DNA from: Talinum fruticosum
Taxonomy: Eukaryota > Streptophyta > Magnoliopsida > Caryophyllales > Talinaceae
Direction of reading: 5' to 3'
Assembly (NCBI GenBank): GCA_021018815.1
Contig: JAITYX010000033.1
Span: 2,307,501-2,371,500, forward strand
Length of the DNA: 64,000 bases
Every line of letters begins with the position of its first letter. The stretch's first letter is position 1. Positions 58,151-64,000 of this stretch are shown in pieces. The notes beneath the pieces are model-generated. The model ran no database searches. It was not told the origin of the DNA and saw nothing but the letters and a program-made list of their open reading frames with translations. The position numbers and the translations under genes are program-made.

Positions 58151-58960
58151 TCACGAGATTTGTGGGTTGAACCACTTGATCGGTTCGAATCTTTTGATTC
58201 CGAGTCCGAGACTCAACTTGAATCTTTCTACGAGCTTGCTCCGAGGCTCTTTACTCGGGATTTCACCACATAGATCCATATGTAGCAGTTCAAGCACCTT
58301 TGATGTCGAAACAGTCTTGAGAGATTTGAATGAGGATCTGACCTGTTTCCCCTTGCACATGCTTCACAAACTTTGTCTTTCTCAAAGACACGGTTAGGTA
58401 AACCTCTAACCGAGACCATGAGATGCCAGCTTTTTGATAGTATGCATGCTAATATGACCTATTCTACGATGCCAAGACCATGAATCATCATGAAGAGATG
58501 CTTTTAAGCGGGATAAATTCTGGCTTGGGTCGAAAGAGGAATGATATAAGTGTTACCGGATCTCTTACCCGAGAGCTTTATCTCTTTGGTGGTCTCATCT
58601 GAGATGTAGCACTTAGATTGAGTGAATCTTACCTCCCGATCTTTGTCGCATAGCTGGGAGATGCTAAGAAGATTGTATTTTAGTCCTTTGACAAGGTAGA
58701 CTGGGCTCACCAGATTGTTTCCATTTCCAATCTTACCAATACCCACTATCTTGCCTTTCTTGTCATCTCCAAAAGTCACTTTTCCTCCTTTGTATGATTC
58801 TAGCTCGGAAAAGAGTCCTTGGTCACCTGACATGTGTCGTGAACATCCGCTGTCCAGGTACCAATGTCCTTTTGATCTTTTCCGAGTGACCTGCAAAAAC
58901 AGAGAGAATCTAACCCTTCTCACTTCCTCTAACGAACCCAGTAACATTCCTTACTTGTGA
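58151..58960 (-). pseudogene. Copia protease and truncated integrase relic
   Basis: The aspartic protease motif HWYLDSGCSRHMSGD is near 58860, then FGDDKKGKIVGIGKIG and GLKYNLLSISQLC. An open stretch runs from 58947 to 58504. The integrase zinc finger follows as WHRRIGHISMHTIKKLASHG and VCEACARGN (about 58470-58360). After LLHMDLCGEIPSK (about 58290-58255) the usual catalytic core is absent and the text continues RSKLVERFKLSLG and NPQISRIGEPVKH, which belongs just upstream of RT. The deletion removes all three catalytic acidic residues. Confidence 0.85.
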
Positions 58961-58965
58961 TCCTT

Positions 58966-60713
58966 TTACGAGGAAGAAGGTGTTTCGGAACCTAGATTTG
59001 AATGACTTTGGGTTTTGTCGGATTCCGAGTTTTCTTCTCGAGAAGCCGAGTACTGTGTCTCTTTCTTTTTGAAAACCTTTCCTTTTGAAACAGGAGAGAA
59101 TGGTTTCTTTTTGTAAATAGTTACGGGCTTAGTCTTCCTTTCATTCCCGTGAATGGGACCATGCTCGGCTTTCCTGAACTTTACTGTTCGGAATCCTTTT
59201 GAACAATTCGAGTAGGAATTAAATTCTTCCTCTTTGTTGAATCCAAGACCTTCTTTTCGAAAAGAGACACATTGTGATCCTAAGAGCATGTGAAGGTTCT
59301 TCGACCTTGAGTAAACTTTAAAACCAGATCTTGAGACTCAGTGAGCTTCCTTTTTAGTTGCTCATTTTCTTTCTGAGCGGCTCGGACTCGAGTCTCATTA
59401 GATTGAGCACTAGTCTTGAGTTCTCTGAATGAGAGTCTTAGTTTTTCTAATTCATTTTTCAAAGAAGTGCTCTCGATGATTACTCAAGTTGTTCTTTGAA
59501 TTGAGAAGAATCGGAATTGGACTTTTCTTCCAAAGTAAAAATATACTTAGCTAAATCAACTTTGGAGAATTTAAGAAAGTATTCGATTACCTCCTGAGGA
59601 TTTGTTTCCTCATTGTCCGAGTCCGAGTCGACTCTGTTCGGCTTCCGAATCGAAATTGCCATCAGACATTTCGAGTCATCCGAGTCCTCATCATCTTCGA
59701 TGAATCCTCATCGCTCAATGTTGCCATCATGGCTTTCTTCTTCTTTCTGTCCCTTTTCCTTTTTAGACGAGTCCTTGACTATGTGGTCTTTGCTTGCCAC
59801 ATTCGAAACAACCAGAATTCTTAGTCAAAGAAAATTTAGACGGGGAAGTAAACTTACCTTTTCTGTCTTTCTTATCTTTCTTGTAGAATTCTTCTTTTGG
59901 CCTTTTGTCCCATCTTTTGTGCTTCATCATTCTCTTGAAGCCTCTTGCAATGAGTGCCATGGGATCGTCTTCGAGTCGGAAGAGCTCAGATTTGCTTCTT
60001 TGGATTACGAGGCTTTCGGTGCTAAGTTTCTTTTGGTACTGCCCTCAGCATCCTCTTCTTCTAGATGGATCTCGTGAGTTAGAAGCTTTCCGATGAGCTC
60101 GTCTAGCTTTAAGAGTGAAAGGTTCCGAGCCTCCTCTAAGGCGAGTCACCTTCGGACCCCATCGTCTCTTGGGTAGGCTTCGAGAATTTTCCGGCACATT
60201 TCTTCATGGGAAATTTTCTTTCCCAGCGATTTGAGATTGTTGGTAATCTCGGTGAAGCGAATGAACATCCGAGTAATGTTCTCCTCTGGCTCCATTTTGA
60301 AAAGCTCATATTTATGAAGATACTTGACTGATCTTCGCTTGTCTTACCCGACTTGTACCTTCGTAGGTGTTGACTAAAATATCCCAAACCTCTTTAGCAG
60401 AGTCACAGGTAGAGACTCGATTACATTCTTCGAGCTTATGGCGCACATAAGGATGTTCGTTGCTTTGAAATTCTTTCCGAACTTCTCTGCTTCTCCTGGT
60501 GTGAACTCGGCCTTTGTCTTGGGAAGGATTCTGAATTCATCTGTCTTCATTGGAATGTAGTTTCCTTGTTGTATGATTTCCTATACCTCTTCATCATGAT
60601 CCATAAGAAAACATTCCATAAGCTTCTTCCGAGTGCCTAAAGTTTGATCCTTTGAATTTTGGTGGCTCGTTGGAAGATATTCCTTCGTTGAACTCTCCGG
60701 TGTTTTGAGCCAT
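58966..60713 (-). pseudogene. Copia gag relic (UBN2-type with CCHC knuckle)
   Basis: ATG at 60713 (MAQNTGEFNEGISS), just inside the primer site. Next are a Gag core in broken frames (60387-60136), a Lys-rich segment ending in the zinc knuckle start CFECGK (about 59810), where one extra base shifts the frame, and an acidic, coiled-coil C-terminal part (59662-59280, EVIEYFLKFSKVDLAKYIF, then a Leu/Glu helix). The last piece, LLLGSQCVSFRKEGLGF, lies at 59289-58966. Gag forms the particle and packages RNA. Confidence 0.8.
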
Positions 60714-60753
60714 TTGATCTTTAAACCTTTGGATTGTTAGATCCTTTACGAAA

Positions 60754-60770
60754 GGCTAGGCTCGATACCA
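60754..60770 (-). other. Primer binding site
   Basis: The minus strand reads TGGTATCGAGCCTAGCC two bases after the LTR end (...ACCTTCA AT). It matches the initiator methionine tRNA complement with one base missing. Confidence 0.8.
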
Positions 60771-60772
60771 AT

Positions 60773-62346
60773 TGAAGGTTTGCTCGGGGAGAGTCCGAGT
60801 CACCCTAGAGGGGGTGAATAGGGTGATAGAAGATTCTTGAGAAAATCAAACTCTTTTGCACGAGAATAGAGACAGAGACAGATTTTGAGTCTATCAACAG
60901 GGTCGAAAAGATTGGACTCGGAAGGCTATCAATCGAAAGAGCAAGAGCGATAAAACTGTCCGAGTCCAGAATGAACCGAGAATGATAACACTTAGAATTT
61001 ACGTGGAAACCCTCCTGGGGCAGAAAACCACGGACCGTGTCAATCCGGACACGAAGTCAAATTCACTATTTTGAGTCCACAAAATACCGTGAGCTGACCG
61101 AACCCGAGTTGCTCCCTTAGACAACTCTATACAAGTTTTCCTAGACTCGGAAATTCCCTTATCCGATCTAGTACTTCCTAACCGAGATAACCCTTACAGC
61201 TAGGGACAACTAAGCTGAGTTAACCCTTATAGCTTAGTCAAGGGGCCTTACAAAGAATGTAAGAAAGAGTTTGTAACTGAGTACAAGACCTTACAACTTA
61301 GAAAGTAATGAATTACAGAGTGGGAGTTGTAAGTTGAAGATTGAAAGCAAATACAATAACTTTGAGCAAGTATGTGTATTAAAAATATGTTCGGCAACCT
61401 TCAAGTCTTGTGAGATGGCTTCTATTTATATATGACCAGGCAGAGTAGCCGTTATCTTCATCTGCTGACCGAGAGTCCTCTCGTGACCGTTGATAGAAGC
61501 TTTCGAGTCACTTAGAAAGTATCCGTTGTAATATGAACGTTGGACAACGGTTTAACTCTCTTGGAAGTCCCAAAACCATTAGCGGTGTCTTGAAAGATAA
61601 GGTGGAAACCACTCGTTAAGCTTGGCGTTCCAATTTTCCAGATTTGGAAGCGACAGCCCCGACACAATCTATCGGGACTGGAGCGAGAGAAGGTGAAGAG
61701 CCATGTCTGCCTGGTGATTTGACGTTCGAAGCCGGTTACTTTTGTAGTTTGAAAAGTGTATCCTCGATTGAATAACCTACAAAAGTAAATCAATTTTGGT
61801 TCTCAACGTATAAAATACTTTGGCCCAAGATTAGACACGAGATAATAAAATAATTACGGTAAATAAACCAACCGATTATCCGAGTCGGAAACGGAATGGA
61901 ATTTTCTGAGTCCAATATCCATGATACTCGGAATTCCATCGACTTAGTCTAAGCGAAGAATCAAGTTCAATAAAGAATATCGTAGAGGATTAACTTGATA
62001 TAGACTAAGCATGAAACAAGCTAAGAATACTGACTATAACAAAATAGGACTTATAACCACGAGTCGGATTCCGAGTGAGAAAAGACAAAATACTAGTCTA
62101 TTCAATCTGCGATAAAACTGAGTGATGCTTGGACTCGGAATAAAGAACCAGTTTTCGAGTCGCTACGGATAAGCAAGAAATATAATAAGTAATATCCGTA
62201 TCACTTAGAAAAGATACTAGTTTACTCAAATAAGTTTACGAGATACAGAGAATGCCTTGGAATCAAAACTCTATAGGTATGAGATTGTTATACCCGATTC
62301 CTTTTATACAACTCGGAAAAGTATTGAGCGAGTGTCCGAGTCTTCA
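60773..62346 (-). repeat. 5' LTR of the copia element
   Basis: 1574 bp, TG...CA on the minus strand, next to the primer site. It is almost the same length as the 3' LTR. Confidence 0.9.
61422..61432 (-). promoter_or_regulatory. TATA box of the copia 5' LTR
   Basis: The minus strand reads TATATAAATAG. The same position in the other LTRs reads CTATAAATAG. Likely promoter of the element. Confidence 0.6.
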
Positions 62347-63140
62347 CTCAACAAGTTGAAGCCCCGAAATTTGAGGGAGGGTCAAACCCACTAACTTATG
62401 AGGAATGGTTAAGGAAAAAGAGAACTTATTTGAAATAATGGAATGTCCTCAAATAATTAAAGTATGGCTAGCCACCTATTAGTTCGACCGAGAAGTGGAA
62501 TACCGGTAGGAAACTATAAAACCAAGAGAAGGGGAGATGCCTTTGACTCGGGTACAACCGAAAGCCCCGATGGATGCAAAATACTATCCTAGAGATGTAA
62601 AATGGACAAAAGAACAAGAATTTCTCTAGTTAAGGTAGGGGAAACCATGAGTGTCATGGAATATGCTTGGAAAATTTAATGAACTTAGTCATTTTGCTCC
62701 CGCTAAGTGGCAACAAAAGAAATGAGAATGGATCACTTCGAACATGGACTATAGGAAAAAATAAAGAAGAAAATAGCAGGACGTACCTTTGTCACTTTTC
62801 AAGATATGTATCAAAGGGCGGTTAAAATTGCTAGAGTAATTAATGAGAGTGAAACTCATAACGGAGACGAAACTCTAGCCTAGGGAAAGTTTTACTCAGG
62901 AGGTTTTAGTTCACAAAGGGAAAGTATTGCAAAAATATTCACTTTTGGGGACGAAAATTCAAAGGCAAACAACCAATAAAAGGCCAAGATAGAAAATTTT
63001 ACGAAAGATGCCTTCGCCATCATGCTCTGGACCTTGTAGGGAAGCCCCGAGCCAATGTTTTGGATGTGGTGAATATGGACATCGGGTAGTAGACTGTCTA
63101 AGAGCTACCTGGAAAAAGGGAGGCAATAGTTAAAGGATCA
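62347..63140 (+). pseudogene. Gypsy (Tekay-like) gag relic, first copy
   Basis: VEAPKFEGGSNPLTYEEWLRK opens the segment, a usual start of the Retrotrans_gag domain. It continues AKYYPRDVKWTKEQEFL (about 62580) and a FNELSHFAPAKW-like region (about 62690). The zinc knuckle CFGCGEYGHRVVDC is at 63056-63097. Gag would coat the element RNA. Stops and 1-bp shifts occur every 100-150 bp. It is split from its upstream part by the copia insertion (52197-62346). The following 63141-63348 holds no clear coding sequence. Confidence 0.8.
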
Positions 63141-63348
63141 TGTTTTCAACCCCAACCCCATAACTAATAAGGACGTTTTCGAGTGGAGACCAAAAGATAC
63201 TAAGAGATCGGAGGCCGAAGGGTAAGTCCTTTACATAGATGGGCATGGAGGATACAATCTTGACCTCGAAATATCAGGTAGGACATTGACTTACTTTTTA
63301 ACTTATATATTTTACTTAGCTAAAGATTATATGTTCATTGTGCAAGTA

Positions 63349-64000
63349 AAAGCCCCGATGGATGCAAAATACTATGCTAGAGATGTAAAATGGACAAAAG
63401 AACAAGAATTTCTACGATTAAGGCAGGGGAAAACCATGAGTGCCATGGAATATGCTTGGAAAATTTAATGAACTTAATTGGTTTGTTCCCGCCTAAGTGG
63501 CGACAAAAGAAATAAGAATGGATCACTTCGAGCATAAACTAAAGAGAATATAAAGAAGATAATAGCGGGACATATCTTTTTCACTTTTCAAGATATGTAT
63601 CAAAGGGTGCTTAAAATTGCTAAAGTAATTGATGAGAGTGAAGCTCGGAAAAGAGACGAAACTCTACCCTAGGGAAAGTTTACTTTGGAGGTTCTAGTTC
63701 CCAAAGGGAAAGCATTGCAAAAAGATTCACTTCTACGGGATGACAATTTAAAGGCAAACAATCAATAAGAGGCCAAGATAGAAAATTTTGCGAAAGATGC
63801 CTTCGCCATCATGCTGGACCTTGTAGGGAAGCCTCGAGCCAATGTTCCGGATGCGGTGAATGTGGACATCGGGTAGCAGGCTGTCTAAGAGCTACCTAGA
63901 ACAAGGGAGGCAATACTTAAAGTATTAGGGTTTCAACCCCAAACCCCATAACCAATAAGGACTCTTTTTCGAGTAGAGACCAGAAAATACTAAGAGACCA
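63349..64000 (+). pseudogene. Gypsy gag relic, second tandem copy
   Basis: Repeats 62561-63208 at an offset of 788-790 bp: AKYYARDVKWTKEQEFLRLRQGK, the same internal stops, and the zinc knuckle C.GCGECGHRVAGC at about 63846-63885. This copy has fewer early frame breaks (an open stretch of 60 codons ends at 63468). It continues past the window edge. Confidence 0.82.

Larger units (their letters stand above)
52197..62346 (-). mobile_element. Copia (Sirevirus-like) element, structurally complete, integrase core deleted, TSD CTCAA
   Basis: Closely similar LTRs (52197-53773 and 60773-62346), an exact CTCAA duplication (52192-52196 and 62347-62351), a primer site and a polypurine tract (53774-53790, minus AAAAAGGGGAAAT). 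On the minus strand: gag, protease, integrase zinc finger, RT, RNase H, then a 2.7-kb region with a third ORF. The integrase DDE core and the domain after it are missing: the reading jumps from MDLCGEIPSK to the region just before RT. The ORFs also carry stops and frameshifts. It inserted into gypsy gag. Confidence 0.9.

Overview
This window is repetitive nuclear DNA from a flowering plant, probably a dicot; the species cannot be named from it. Evidence: plant-type 5S rRNA gene relics, Ty1/copia and Ty3/gypsy LTR retrotransposons with initiator-methionine-tRNA-like primer sites, a Mutator-like element (MULE), a CACTA element, and plant mobile domain (PMD) ORFs. No intact host gene was found. 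Almost every coding trace is broken by stops or frameshifts.

Layout. (1) 1-25141 is an old 5S rDNA array split by transposons. Its surviving pieces (1456-1683, 7282-7629, 23251-25141) read in register once insertions are removed: a full-length 5S copy alternates with a 3'-truncated copy, the pair recurring about every 0.73-0.77 kb. The invaders are a copia LTR (1-1455) that cuts a 5S gene, a copia deletion derivative (1684-7281, target duplication ATATT) in the spacer, and a 15.6-kb CACTA element (7630-23250) in the next spacer. The CACTA element holds a truncated copia element (8793-12775), a 6.8-kb MULE (13706-20486, 10-bp target duplication) with a broken MURA-type transposase gene and a divergent GRF zinc-finger gene, and exon fragments resembling an equilibrative nucleoside transporter.

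(2) From 25297 to the window end lies one gypsy (chromovirus/Tekay-like) element. Its roughly 3.4-kb 5' LTR is split (25297-28384 and 50269-50594), followed by a primer site, a leader (50595-52196) and gag (62347-64000). Two large elements sit inside it. The first (28385-50268, target duplication CATAG) is a Tat-lineage gypsy composite: a second, inverted Tat element lies in its 5' LTR, and a later deletion left a giant imperfect palindrome with arms of about 7.5 kb around a pol remnant. Both arms carry antisense PMD genes. Its 3' LTR holds a 1.68-kb solo LTR (46869-48552, target duplication ATAAA). The second (52197-62346, target duplication CTCAA) is a structurally complete copia/Sirevirus-like element on the minus strand, with gag, protease, integrase zinc finger, RT, RNase H and a third ORF region, but the integrase catalytic core is deleted.

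(3) The gypsy gag at the right edge is tandemly duplicated with an offset of about 790 bp.

All assignments come from reading the sequence and recalling family motifs; no database search or alignment was run. Boundaries given with target duplications are base-precise by eye. The others may be off by tens of bases.
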